This document shows, piece after piece, positions 29,741-37,586 of a DNA stretch of 64,000 bases. A program made the position numbers and the translations under genes. The stretch is from Chitinophagales bacterium (GTDB lineage: Bacteria > Bacteroidota > Bacteroidia > Chitinophagales > UBA10324), in NCBI GenBank assembly GCA_019694975.1, contig JAIBAY010000009.1:82235-146234 (forward strand). The letters run 5' to 3'. Numbering within the stretch: position 1 is the stretch's first letter; the number at the start of each line of letters is the position of its first letter. The notes beneath the pieces were generated by a model, which was given only the letters and a program-made list of their open reading frames with translations, did not search any database and was not told where the DNA came from.

Positions 29741-29824
29741 TCAGATTTTTTCAAAGAAGTTGATGGATTTGAAAAACAGCGCGAAGCAGAATAGCCCGGC
29801 TGCGATAAGAATTATTGTAGTCAT
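29741..29824 (-). CDS. 27-residue membrane micro-protein at the head of the kdp operon
   Basis: ATG at 29824 to TGA at 29741. The product starts MTTIILIAAGLFCFALFFKS and ends in an Asn-Phe-Phe-Glu-Lys-Ile tail. It is one hydrophobic helix with a short amphipathic C-terminus. The ATG lies 8 nt after an 8-bp hairpin in the leader, and 5 nt separate its stop from kdpF. Tandem arrangement with kdpF argues for a real gene; function is unknown. Confidence 0.55.
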   Translation of the reverse strand: MTTIILIAAGLFCFALFFKSINFFEKI

Positions 29825-29832
29825 TTTGATAT

Positions 29833-29882
29833 GCTTTGGCAGAAGATCAGCCAAAGCCGTTCCATTCGGTGCATTGGAACGG
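29833..29882 (-). promoter_or_regulatory. Two adjacent hairpins in the kdp leader
   Basis: Perfect 8-bp stems GCTTTGGC/GCCAAAGC (29833-29857) and CCGTTCCA/TGGAACGG (29857-29882) follow each other without a gap. In the transcript the second-formed one ends 8 nt before the first start codon of the operon. They could control translation of the operon or stabilise the mRNA. No known riboswitch family is recognised. Confidence 0.5.
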
Positions 29883-29949
29883 AAACCTCACGCTGACAAG
29901 GGTTTGAGTATACAAAACGAAGATTGAGTGGGAAACAACCGTTTCATTT

Positions 29950-29965
29950 TGCAACGGGCGGGCAT
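29950..29965 (-). promoter_or_regulatory. Candidate sigma-54 (-24/-12) promoter for the kdp operon
   Basis: On the minus strand ATGCCCG-N4-TTGCA resembles TGGCACG-N4-TTGCW. The -12 half is perfect and the TG-N10-GC spacing is right, but the -24 GG is TG. It is supported by the adjacent gene for a sigma-54 activator and lies ~125 bp before the first start codon. Confidence 0.4.
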
Positions 29966-29988
29966 AGCGTTTCGCTATAATTTTGCTG

Positions 29989-30117
29989 GAAGCTGTCTCA
30001 AAAATACCGGGAGTGATCCTGTCCTGATTGATCAGGATCAGGATCTCTTCCATATATTGGCAGATGCCGGAATAAATCCGCCATGACCGCATTGATTGCC
30101 TTTTTTGAGATAGCTTC
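29989..30117 (-). repeat. MITE-like inverted-repeat element, copy A
   Basis: A 129-bp element bounded by 15-bp terminal inverted repeats GAAGCTGTCTCAAAA and TTTTGAGATAGCTTC (one mismatch). Its interior contains a near-palindrome built on GATCCTG/CAGGATC. Roughly three quarters of its bases match the reverse complement of 34715-34841. It is non-coding and inserted 2 bp beyond the stop of the sigma-54 regulator gene, between it and the kdp promoter. No clear target-site duplication is seen. Confidence 0.7.
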
Positions 30118-30119
30118 TA

Positions 30120-31466
30120 TTAACTGATTTTGTATTCTTCCAGTTTGCGGTAAAGGGTGGTAGTGGCAATATTGAGCAGCCGTGCCGCCTCGGTTTTGTT
30201 GCCATTGGTGTAGTTCAGCACTTTTTGAATGTGGAGTTTTTCGGCACTGGATAAGTCAAAAGCCGATAGTTGTTTTCGGTTCTTTACAGGAGAATAAGCA
30301 GGTTGAAGTTCTGCCGGTAGGTCCTCCGTGGTGAGTTCGTCAGTATTGCAAAGAATAACGCTGCGCTCAATTACATTTTTCAGTTCCCGTATATTGCCTT
30401 GCCACTGATGTTGTTTAAGCGCTTCGATAAATTCAGCAGAAAGCGATTTAGCTTTCTTATTGGTTTTTGCAGATGATACAACTGCAAAGTGCTTAGCCAG
30501 CGATTCAATATCAGCTGCGCGTTCGCGCAAAGCAGGTAGCCTGATTTGAAAAACTGAAATGCGGTAATACAGATCTTGCCTGAAATGGGTAGCTTCAATT
30601 TCTTTTGGCAGGTCACGGTGTGTGGCGGCAATAATGCGCGCATTGGTTTTGCTGGTTTTACTTTCCCCGACTTTAATAAACTCACCAGTTTCAATCACCC
30701 GCAGCAACTTTGCCTGTAACTCCAGGCTCATTTCACCGATTTCGTCTAAAAAAATAGTGCCGGTGCTGGCTTCTTCGAACAATCCTTTTTTGTCTTTAGT
30801 GGCTCCGGTAAATGCTCCGGCTTTATGTCCGAACATCTCGCTCTCCAAAAGTTCCTTGCTGAATGCAGAGCAGTTAATCGCAACAAATGGTTTATTAGCA
30901 CGGTTACTTGCAGTATGTATGGCTTGTGCGAAGACCTCTTTGCCTGTTCCGGTTTCACCTAACAGTAACACCGTTGTGTCGGTGGCGGCAACTTTTTTTG
31001 CCATTTCAATTGCCGCGAGAATGGCCTTTGATTGGCCAATGATGTTGTCAAACGAATATTGGTGGCCAACCTGCTTCTGCAACTGCTGCACACGTTTAGA
31101 CAGATGCACTTTGTCCATTGCGCGATGCAAAAGCGGGATTATTTTGTCGTGATCGTCACCTTTGGTGATGTAGTCAAAAGCACCATTCTTAATTGCCTGC
31201 ACACTGTCTGCAATATTGCCATAGGCAGTCAGCAGGATAATTTCCATGTGCGGGAACCTGTCTTTGATTTTCCCGGAGAGTTCCACGCCATTGCCGTCGG
31301 GCAGTTTTACATCGCATAGCGCAATGTCAAATTCCGAATGATCCAACTTCTTCCATGCCGACTTGCAGTCTGCCGCCTGAACCACATCAAAGCCCTCCAG
31401 ACTGATAATGCGAGTCAGCAGGTTGCTTAGTTTTTCTTCATCGTCTATAAGTAAAATACGGCTCAG
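30120..31466 (-). CDS. NtrC-family sigma-54-dependent response regulator of the Kdp locus
   Basis: A 448-residue regulator. The receiver domain has the acidic pair D8-D9 (MSRILLIDDEEK) and phospho-Asp D52 (ALCDVKLPDG). The AAA+ domain has Walker A GETGTGKE, the sigma-54 contact loop GAFTGA, and Walker B TIFLDEIGEM. A Fis-type helix-turn-helix ends the protein (NKTEAARLLNIATTTLYRKL). A GTG at 31385 would remove the first receiver strand and the D8-D9 pocket. Extending the frame gives an intact receiver starting at a CTG (31466), exactly where related proteins have ATG followed by SRILLIDDE. No ATG, GTG or TTG is available. It probably replaces KdpE as activator of the kdp operon. Confidence 0.88.
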   Translation of the reverse strand: MSRILLIDDEEKLSNLLTRIISLEGFDVVQAADCKSAWKKLDHSEFDIALCDVKLPDGNGVELSGKIKDRFPHMEIILLTAYGNIADSVQAIKNGAFDYITKGDDHDKIIPLLHRAMDKVHLSKRVQQLQKQVGHQYSFDNIIGQSKAILAAIEMAKKVAATDTTVLLLGETGTGKEVFAQAIHTASNRANKPFVAINCSAFSKELLESEMFGHKAGAFTGATKDKKGLFEEASTGTIFLDEIGEMSLELQAKLLRVIETGEFIKVGESKTSKTNARIIAATHRDLPKEIEATHFRQDLYYRISVFQIRLPALRERAADIESLAKHFAVVSSAKTNKKAKSLSAEFIEALKQHQWQGNIRELKNVIERSVILCNTDELTTEDLPAELQPAYSPVKNRKQLSAFDLSSAEKLHIQKVLNYTNGNKTEAARLLNIATTTLYRKLEEYKIS

Positions 31467-31600
31467 ATGCTTTAAATATTTTATGCAGCAAAGGTAGAGT
31501 TTTAAAGCAATGAATTTTCTACAGGAAGCAATAAAGCGCTGGGGATCCGGCTCTTTTTTTTTCGGCCCGACCGCATTTGCCTTTGTTCAACTGGTATTTG

Positions 31601-32467
31601 CTAATGCTCTTTTTTGTCCGGATACAGTAGTCTGAAAGCATTGAAAACAGCCGGATGCGTTACAGTGGCATGGTCTTCTGAAGGCAGGTAATCAAAATAT
31701 ACCGTTACATTTTTGGATTTCGACTGACTTATTTTGTCGGCTAACAGGTTGGCATCAACTTCCATCACATGACTGTCAAGTCCCGGTGTCAGTCCTTCTT
31801 TTCCGACGCCAATGTAAACAGCTGTGGGATGCGAATAGGTAGCATTAAGAATTTCCGGCTGCAATTTCAGCAGCGAACCATCATTCCACCACAGGCTGGG
31901 GCTTACAATAATATACTTGTCGAAGAGTGTTGGCTTTGTAAATAATATTTCCGTTGCCAATAGTCCTGCAAGCGATTGCCCAATGATGGTTCGTGACGCG
32001 TTCGTCTTATACGTTGCGTTGATGTATGGCAGCAGATCCTTTTCTATGAATGCAATAAATTTTGCGGAACCGCCACCTGTGGGTGCATGCTTTTTGTCGT
32101 TCACGAAATTTGTCGGACCGGTAAAATCCCTCTTCCTGTCAACATTTACGATGCCAACCACAATGGATGCAGGAATCCGGTTAATCCAGGGCAAAGTATT
32201 GTATTGGACGATGCCTGTTATATGGAGAAAATCTTCGTCAATGCCACCATCAAGCGCATATATTACCGGATATCTTATGCTGTCTTTTTCATTATAACCT
32301 TCGGGTAAATAAATATTCACTATCCTGTTTTCCGAAAGTTCCCTGGAAAATATTTCTTCCGTTGTTCCGATAACAAGTGGTTTTGACGATGGGAGATCAT
32401 TCTTGTTTTGTGCCATTGTTTGTGGCAAAAGCTGAACAATAACTAGCAGGTTGAGTAAGATTTTCAT
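31601..32467 (-). CDS. Secreted esterase of the Fes/D type (alpha/beta hydrolase, PF00756-like)
   Basis: About 288 residues when started at the Met that gives a clean signal peptide (MKILLNLLVIVQLLPQTMAQ); an ORF start 48 bp further up adds a charged tail without function. The fold is a putative esterase: RYPVIYALDGG, nucleophile motif GQSLAG, PSLWWNDG after it, and a C-terminal SEDHATV with the probable catalytic His. Related enzymes act on siderophore, feruloyl or S-formylglutathione esters; the substrate cannot be inferred here. It lies 55 bp downstream of the next gene in the same direction. Confidence 0.82.
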   Translation of the reverse strand: MKILLNLLVIVQLLPQTMAQNKNDLPSSKPLVIGTTEEIFSRELSENRIVNIYLPEGYNEKDSIRYPVIYALDGGIDEDFLHITGIVQYNTLPWINRIPASIVVGIVNVDRKRDFTGPTNFVNDKKHAPTGGGSAKFIAFIEKDLLPYINATYKTNASRTIIGQSLAGLLATEILFTKPTLFDKYIIVSPSLWWNDGSLLKLQPEILNATYSHPTAVYIGVGKEGLTPGLDSHVMEVDANLLADKISQSKSKNVTVYFDYLPSEDHATVTHPAVFNAFRLLYPDKKEH

Positions 32468-32522
32468 CTGTTGTTTTTTTAATGTCGGGCGCGACAAAGA
32501 ACTGCGTTTTTCCATGCGTTTC

Positions 32523-33956
32523 TTAATTTTTTGAAATCAAAATTCCGGACAGATAGTAATGGCTTCCTACATCAATTCTGACAGCATGCACGGTAACATC
32601 CTGCCTGCCGGGATCTGTCAATACAAATGAACCCAGGTAAATGGTATTGTCAATTTCCTGTACATATGATTTGCTTTGTTCAACGAAAGTGAGCCTGCCA
32701 TAGTTGGTGATAGCTACTGCTTTGAGATCATCCATAGCTTTTTCAAAATCATGTTGTGCGGCGGTTGAGTCAACGGTATAACCTGTGGTTAGAAAATAGC
32801 CGGAGCCGTCTCCGGTAATGAGCCCGATTTTGTAGTCATCAGCAGTGAGAATGCCCATAGAAGAATATGATTTTCGCAATCGCATGTAATCACCCAGTAA
32901 AGGAGTAGCAAGGTCTTTGAATCCATCCGGTGCAGCGCGAATCAGCCGGGCGAGAATATCTTTAAGATTATTGCCGTAGCCGATTGTTTCAGCTTGTCCG
33001 GCAGGTATGAAGAAATAACAGTCTCTGCGGTTGGTGGAACCGCGGAAGTCTTTGAGTTCCGGTACAGTATCATTCTCATCCCAAGGACAATAAAGAATTT
33101 CAATGTTGTTACCGTCATCATCGGCGAAGAAAGCCAAATGATAAACTACCAGGTGTATTTTTTCATTCAGATAATGCTTTACGATGGAAGAACGGCCGCC
33201 GCTATAGTCAAATCCTATGGTCTGCTCATCGAGTTGTCCCATCATCATAACTTCGGCAGTCAAATCGGTATCAAGCAGCGCTGTTGAAAGATTTTGCTTT
33301 GTCTGTACTGACATGGTCTTCACCGGATCCAAAAAAACCATGTCATCCGTAATCCATTCCCGCCGGTAGCGGCTTGGGCGATGAACACTCATAAATTCTA
33401 TATTATGGAGTTCATTCGTTTTAAAATCGCCGGCAGGAATTTTTCCGCCCGGCCATTGCCAGCTTTCAAAGGCACTCACCGGCAATACAAAGTATTCATC
33501 GCTTTCAACGGGCAAATAGTAGGAGGTGTGCTTGCCCAGGTAATAGTTATCGCCCCCGGCTATCATCACCAGGCATAATCTTTCATTCGATGCTTCACTT
33601 TGGAAGATCCGCATAGCCTTGCATTGGAGCAACTTCCAGTCATCAATAAATTCCGTGGTGAAATATTCTCTTTCCCGGAATTTGTAGTTGCCGCGGTTTG
33701 CGGGTTTCAGCTTGCGGAGCAGGTATTCTTTCTGTTCTGATGTAACCGGCAGCGATGACTTAAACAATTGCTCCTGATCCTTCGGGGAAGGGTAGTAATC
33801 AAAAAGAATTTTATCAGGACGGGTGATATTGCCTTCAGCAAGCCATTGCGCGGAAGCGATCTGACCGGTAGCTACCAATGCCATGAACAGGATGAACTGT
33901 TGCGAAACCTTCTTCAGCAGTGCAGTTTGATGAAATGAATAAGATTGTGTTTTCAT
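32523..33956 (-). CDS. Exported protein of unknown function
   Basis: About 477 residues with the start chosen at 33956, because MKTQSYSFHQTALLKKVSQQ begins a signal peptide ending near ASAQW; a start at 34070 would add 38 residues before it and overlap the next gene. I recognise no family. Visible features are a YYPSPKDQEQLF segment, the repeated idea of strand-turn-strand with FVL/YYL patterns, GSTNRRDCYFFIPAGQAETIGYG in the middle, and a C-terminus ending in GSHYYLSGILISKN. It forms a probable two-gene unit with the lipoprotein gene 25 bp upstream. Confidence 0.7.
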   Translation of the reverse strand: MKTQSYSFHQTALLKKVSQQFILFMALVATGQIASAQWLAEGNITRPDKILFDYYPSPKDQEQLFKSSLPVTSEQKEYLLRKLKPANRGNYKFREREYFTTEFIDDWKLLQCKAMRIFQSEASNERLCLVMIAGGDNYYLGKHTSYYLPVESDEYFVLPVSAFESWQWPGGKIPAGDFKTNELHNIEFMSVHRPSRYRREWITDDMVFLDPVKTMSVQTKQNLSTALLDTDLTAEVMMMGQLDEQTIGFDYSGGRSSIVKHYLNEKIHLVVYHLAFFADDDGNNIEILYCPWDENDTVPELKDFRGSTNRRDCYFFIPAGQAETIGYGNNLKDILARLIRAAPDGFKDLATPLLGDYMRLRKSYSSMGILTADDYKIGLITGDGSGYFLTTGYTVDSTAAQHDFEKAMDDLKAVAITNYGRLTFVEQSKSYVQEIDNTIYLGSFVLTDPGRQDVTVHAVRIDVGSHYYLSGILISKN

Positions 33957-33981
33957 GATGAATGGTCGTGGAAGCTGGCTT

Positions 33982-34563
33982 TCATTTTGCTTTGAAAAGA
34001 TAGTTTTCAAAACGGGAGTCCTCCAGCTCAAAATTTTGCCGGCCCAATTTATAGTGAATGAAGCAGTCAAACTGATGTGTCATTCCGTTGGAGAATGTAA
34101 CGAAGGTAAACTCAGCACTGTCGGCGTTAACCCAGCCAATGAGGTTGATATAGAATGATGACTTATGTTGCTGTTGTAGCTGTGCTCCCTGTTCAGGGCT
34201 GATGAGTTTAAGTTGTGTGTTCCCGATGACTGGCGGCAATGATATATCAGGGAAATCGTCCGGTTGTCCGTAAACGTGTTTGCCAAAAAATAATGTATCG
34301 AAAGTAAGGTTGTATTCCTTCTTCACCAGTCGGATATAGTCACCAATGGCTTTTGCATATACATTAGCTAAATCAATTTCTTGTCCTTTCGCACTGCCGG
34401 TTTCCGCCGTTTGGCGGTTCACCGTCACAGCGCTGAAATCGGATGTGTTGTTTGCTATTGCATTCCTGGTTGATGAACCGGAACAACCGGACAGTAAGAG
34501 ATAAACAAGCAGGCAACAGATTACGAGTGGAGGACTACTTTCTGTATTAAATTTTCTGTTCAT
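33982..34563 (-). CDS. Lipoprotein of unknown function
   Basis: About 193 residues. Starting at the third Met codon region (MNRKFN) gives a compact signal with lipobox LLSGC, so the mature protein would be lipid-anchored. The body has DTLFFGKHVYGQPDDFPDISLPPVIG and a C-terminal FFTNGMTH-like strand region. No domain is recognised. The upstream flank contains a MITE-like element. It probably acts with the exported protein encoded directly downstream. Confidence 0.7.
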   Translation of the reverse strand: MNRKFNTESSPPLVICCLLVYLLLSGCSGSSTRNAIANNTSDFSAVTVNRQTAETGSAKGQEIDLANVYAKAIGDYIRLVKKEYNLTFDTLFFGKHVYGQPDDFPDISLPPVIGNTQLKLISPEQGAQLQQQHKSSFYINLIGWVNADSAEFTFVTFSNGMTHQFDCFIHYKLGRQNFELEDSRFENYLFKAK

Positions 34564-34966
34564 ACTATGCATGAATTTTAAATTTAAGCTGCCGCTGAAT
34601 TGTTGCTATCTATGCCTGTAAGTGAGCATGGCTATTCAGCCCAAAAGTACCACTGGCTTAGTACGAATACGCGGATAACCTGTTTATCCAAAAATAAAGA
34701 TAAAGCGGTAAATGGAAGCTGTCTCAAATAGGCAATCAATGCAGTCATGCTGAATATAGTTCGGCATATTTCAATGAATAGATGAGATCCTGATCCGGAT
34801 CAATCGGTACAGGATGACTCCGGGTATTTTGAGGTGTCTTCTAAAATGGCATAGGGATAGAGCGCGTGTTGTTCATCTGTGGCAGGGTAATGCCGGGAAC
34901 CGTTTCTCATCACATTACAGGAAAAGCCAGGTGGCTATCACACTATGCAACGGTCACTATCGGCAA
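34564..34966. other. Intergenic region carrying MITE copy B
   Basis: About 400 bp without a gene. The element at 34715-34841 occupies its centre. The rest shows no coding-like frame or RNA. Confidence 0.5.
34715..34841 (+). repeat. MITE-like inverted-repeat element, copy B
   Basis: A 127-bp element with ends GAAGCTGTCTCAAA and TTTTGAGGTGTCTTC, in opposite orientation to copy A at 29989-30117. Matching stretches include ATCCTGT, GATTGATC, GGATCAGGATCTC, ATGCCG and GCATTGATTGCC. One inner half is more diverged. It is non-coding and lies upstream of the lipoprotein gene (minus strand). Confidence 0.7.
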
Positions 34967-36019
34967 TCACTTGTTTTTCACACAGCGAACGGAATTACCG
35001 CTGTATTTAAAATTCACATCGGGCTGGAAAGCGTTGTTTTCTTTCAGGAAATAAATCATCGCAAATTCATCACCGTCCTGCGTGGCGGTCCACCAGCTTG
35101 CTTCCTGCCCGACATTATAACTGATATATTCTGCGCTGTTTCCGCCCGGCAAAGCGGAAAAGCCGAATTCATTTGTGCCGTTCATATGGTTAAGCCATCC
35201 TTCTTCACTTTTAAGTTTAGAAAACGGCACCTTATTTTGCATGAAGAAGGTTAGAAGTTCAGCCCATTCAGCATCACTCGGTATGTGCCAGCCTTCCGGT
35301 GCCAGGCCCCTCGGGTCATTCACGGCGTACCAGTTATATAATTTACCATAGGTCATTCCATAATCATTAACGCTGTTGGTACCATACCACCATGCTGGTT
35401 CATGGTTCATCTTGGCGGTTTCCCATTCTTCTTTGGTTTTCACCTGCCGTATCGGATCACCATTACGGAATTTGTCGACATGCAGGTTTTCAGCCATCCA
35501 GGCTTGTTTTCCGATGGTGACTGATTGTAATGCGGACTCAACCTGATTTTTACCTGGTTTATCGGATGCAGTCTCCTGTGGAATTGCATTCAGTTCATTG
35601 ATCCATCCTTGTCTTCTTGTTTTCCAGTTTTCATCCACAGCCGACCATTTAATGTTGGATTCAAACTCCAGGAGCAGTTTAACAACCTGCCCGGCTGCAT
35701 GTGCATTGTTACACTCATTTACCCATGCATTGCGGCGTGCCGCCCAGTCAGCTTCAACAGCCTCCCATTTCACATTCGATTCAAACTGCAGTAGTAGCTG
35801 AGCAGTTTTTTCAGGTGTGTTTTCAATTTTACAATTGCTCACCCATTGGCTCCTGGCGCTGTTCCACTTTGTATCAACGGCTTCCCATTTGGTATGGCTT
35901 TCCAGTTCGAGCAAATACAAGGAAACGGATTGAGCTCCGGCAGAAAACGCTGCGGCAAGCAGAAAAAGCAGGACTAGTAAAACGGGTTTCATTTTATTGG
36001 AGAAATGGTTTGTTTTCAT
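34967..36019 (-). CDS. FISUMP-domain exoprotein with three ~40-residue N-terminal repeats
   Basis: About 350 residues. The start at 36019 (MKTNHFSNKMKPVLLVLLFL) precedes a signal peptide ending SAGAQ; 35992 is equally possible, and the longest frame starts at 36103. After the signal come three tandem repeats with the pattern LLxxESxxKWxAVxxxWxxRRxxWVxxC. The C-terminal domain is the Fibrobacter succinogenes major paralogous type: VTIGKQAWMAENLHVDKFRNG, YGKLYNWYAVND, GWHIPSDAEWAEL, and GNSVRCVKN at the end. It probably sits on the outer surface; ligand unknown. Confidence 0.8.
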   Translation of the reverse strand: MKTNHFSNKMKPVLLVLLFLLAAAFSAGAQSVSLYLLELESHTKWEAVDTKWNSARSQWVSNCKIENTPEKTAQLLLQFESNVKWEAVEADWAARRNAWVNECNNAHAAGQVVKLLLEFESNIKWSAVDENWKTRRQGWINELNAIPQETASDKPGKNQVESALQSVTIGKQAWMAENLHVDKFRNGDPIRQVKTKEEWETAKMNHEPAWWYGTNSVNDYGMTYGKLYNWYAVNDPRGLAPEGWHIPSDAEWAELLTFFMQNKVPFSKLKSEEGWLNHMNGTNEFGFSALPGGNSAEYISYNVGQEASWWTATQDGDEFAMIYFLKENNAFQPDVNFKYSGNSVRCVKNK

Positions 36020-36220
36020 GCGTATCATCCGATTACCATTTTGAATCTGGCTGCTCAGATATTGAGAACAATTGTTGCCGGAATGCCATCCGGCGATTCC
36101 CATATTTGCACAGCATAATAATAATAAATTTGGCTTAAAAAAAAGCCAGATAGGGAATACGATTATCGTCGTGATGGCATTACACAGCGGCTAATGTTAT
36201 CGGCTGCTTTGCTGCTCACG

Positions 36221-36775
36221 TCAATCATACCCGTTCAATTGATGTTGTCTGTGCGCAATGAAAAGCAGAACTGTCATTACAACAACTGAAATAACTGAAG
36301 ATGCTAAAGTGCCGAGATGCAGGCCGCCTTTGTCAATTGGTTTTGTGAGGAAGTCGCCAAAGGTTGCACCGAATGGTCGGGTGAAAACAAAGGCAATCCA
36401 AAACAAAAGAATGTGATTGATTTTTGTAAGATAATGTAGAAGCACAACAATAAGAATTACGCCACCTGTTACAAAAGCGCCTTGTAAATAGCTCATACCA
36501 AAATAGTCCCCGAGAAAGTCTCCGAATGCAGTTCCCAAACTGTTAGAAAAAAGAATTGCAGTCCAGTAAAAAATTTCTTTTTGCTTGTCTGCAATCGGAA
36601 ACACTTGAAGATTTTTGTATTTGCGAAACCATAAAAACAAAGTGAGCAACAAGCAACTCAGAAGCAAAGCACTTCCAATTGTGTATCCAAGGTGCAATGT
36701 TCTGTCAATGTAGTCAGAGATTTCTGTTCCTGATGTTGTCGTGCCGATAATGACTAACCAATAAATGACAGGCAC
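36221..36775 (-). CDS. COG4705-like membrane protein, probably 5'-truncated
   Basis: 184 residues with five or six membrane helices. Two internal copies of the family motif are visible: FSNSLGTAFGDFLGDYFG and FTRPFGATFGDFLTKP. Related proteins are ~250 residues with three or four copies of a G-T-x-x-x-D repeat. Here the first ~70 residues are missing: the frame runs only a few residues above the ATG (KKYVPVIYW) before a TAA, exactly where the first repeat should end. It may be a decaying fragment or a shortened functional protein. Function of the family is unknown. Confidence 0.65.
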   Translation of the reverse strand: MPVIYWLVIIGTTTSGTEISDYIDRTLHLGYTIGSALLLSCLLLTLFLWFRKYKNLQVFPIADKQKEIFYWTAILFSNSLGTAFGDFLGDYFGMSYLQGAFVTGGVILIVVLLHYLTKINHILLFWIAFVFTRPFGATFGDFLTKPIDKGGLHLGTLASSVISVVVMTVLLFIAHRQHQLNGYD

Positions 36776-36833
36776 ATATTTTTTGACAGAAAGTTACGTG
36801 AGCAACACAACAAGGAAAAAGCAAAGGGTGACA

Positions 36834-37202
36834 TTATTTCATTGAGTGAAGTGCAATTTTGTTTCCTTCTGTGTCGGCTATGTGAGCCATAAAGCCGTTG
36901 CCACCGATTGAGGTTTTTGGCAAAAGAATTTTGCCTCCAGCTGCCTCAACTTTAGAGAGCGGAACACTTAGATCATCTCCGCCATTAAGGTAGATTAAAG
37001 CACCAGTCATTGAGGGTTCAAAACCTTCGCCTTCTACAATTCCACCTGTTACCCCGTTTTGCATGTCGCCGGGCAAGATGCCATACTTGTAAGCAGGGTG
37101 GGGCATTTCCTGAATGTCTTCACCTAATAGCGTTGCGTAAAATGCTTTTGCTCTGTTGAAATTTTTCACTGGAATTTCAAACCAATTGATTGAATTTGTC
37201 AT
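36834..37202 (-). CDS. VOC-family (glyoxalase-like) protein
   Basis: 122 residues. The single vicinal-oxygen-chelate module starts INWFEIPVKNFNRAKAFYATLLG, has YLNGGDDLSVPLSKVEAAGGKILLPKT in the middle and ends GFMAHIADTEGNKIALH. Metal ligands are not certain: the first His is replaced by a Glu-Ile-Pro context. It may bind or degrade a small electrophile. It is part of a same-strand group with TfoX-N and SRPBCC genes. Confidence 0.85.
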   Translation of the reverse strand: MTNSINWFEIPVKNFNRAKAFYATLLGEDIQEMPHPAYKYGILPGDMQNGVTGGIVEGEGFEPSMTGALIYLNGGDDLSVPLSKVEAAGGKILLPKTSIGGNGFMAHIADTEGNKIALHSMK

Positions 37203-37232
37203 GTTACTTGATTTTGATGGTTATTGATGAAA

Positions 37233-37577
37233 TTATTTTTTCTTCTTTTTTGATGACTTGGCTTTGCTGTTGAACTCCAAACTAAGGTTTATCCAGTAGT
37301 CAAATTTTTTTTTGGTTTTCATGATTGAGTCATCCACCATTACATAACCTTTCATTGGTCTGCCTGTGAAATCCATGATGCGACAACCTGTTTTTTCTAT
37401 AACAGTGTCTTGCATTTCAGGTGCAATGCGACACATCATATCATCTTTGATGATGCCGATGCACATTTTGTCGTTTACCATAAATGTCAAGCCGCCCATC
37501 ATTTCCTTTTCTACAATGTTTGGAATATCTGCAAGTTGATCCCGAATTCGATTTGCTAATGCTTCGTTGTAAGCCAT
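37233..37577 (-). CDS. TfoX N-terminal domain protein
   Basis: 114 residues covering only the TfoX N-terminal domain: EKEMMGGLTFMVNDKMCIGI, CRIAPEMQD and MKGYVMVDDSIM. It lacks the C-terminal helix-hairpin-helix domain of competence TfoX. A Lys-rich tail (KSSKKKKK) is likely solvent-exposed. Such stand-alone proteins are frequent beside VOC and SRPBCC genes in Bacteroidota; their role is not known. Confidence 0.85.
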   Translation of the reverse strand: MAYNEALANRIRDQLADIPNIVEKEMMGGLTFMVNDKMCIGIIKDDMMCRIAPEMQDTVIEKTGCRIMDFTGRPMKGYVMVDDSIMKTKKKFDYWINLSLEFNSKAKSSKKKKK

Positions 37578-37586
37578 GTGTAAAGG

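Noticed and set aside
29551..29754. 67-residue minus-strand ORF at the kdp head
   Set aside because: It is out of frame with kdpF and the other micro-ORFs and has no membrane helix or KdpF motif; it is a shadow of the three small genes.
29833..29882. c-di-AMP (ydaO/kdp) riboswitch
   Set aside because: The segment is far too short and lacks the pseudo-symmetric two-site architecture; only two simple hairpins are present.
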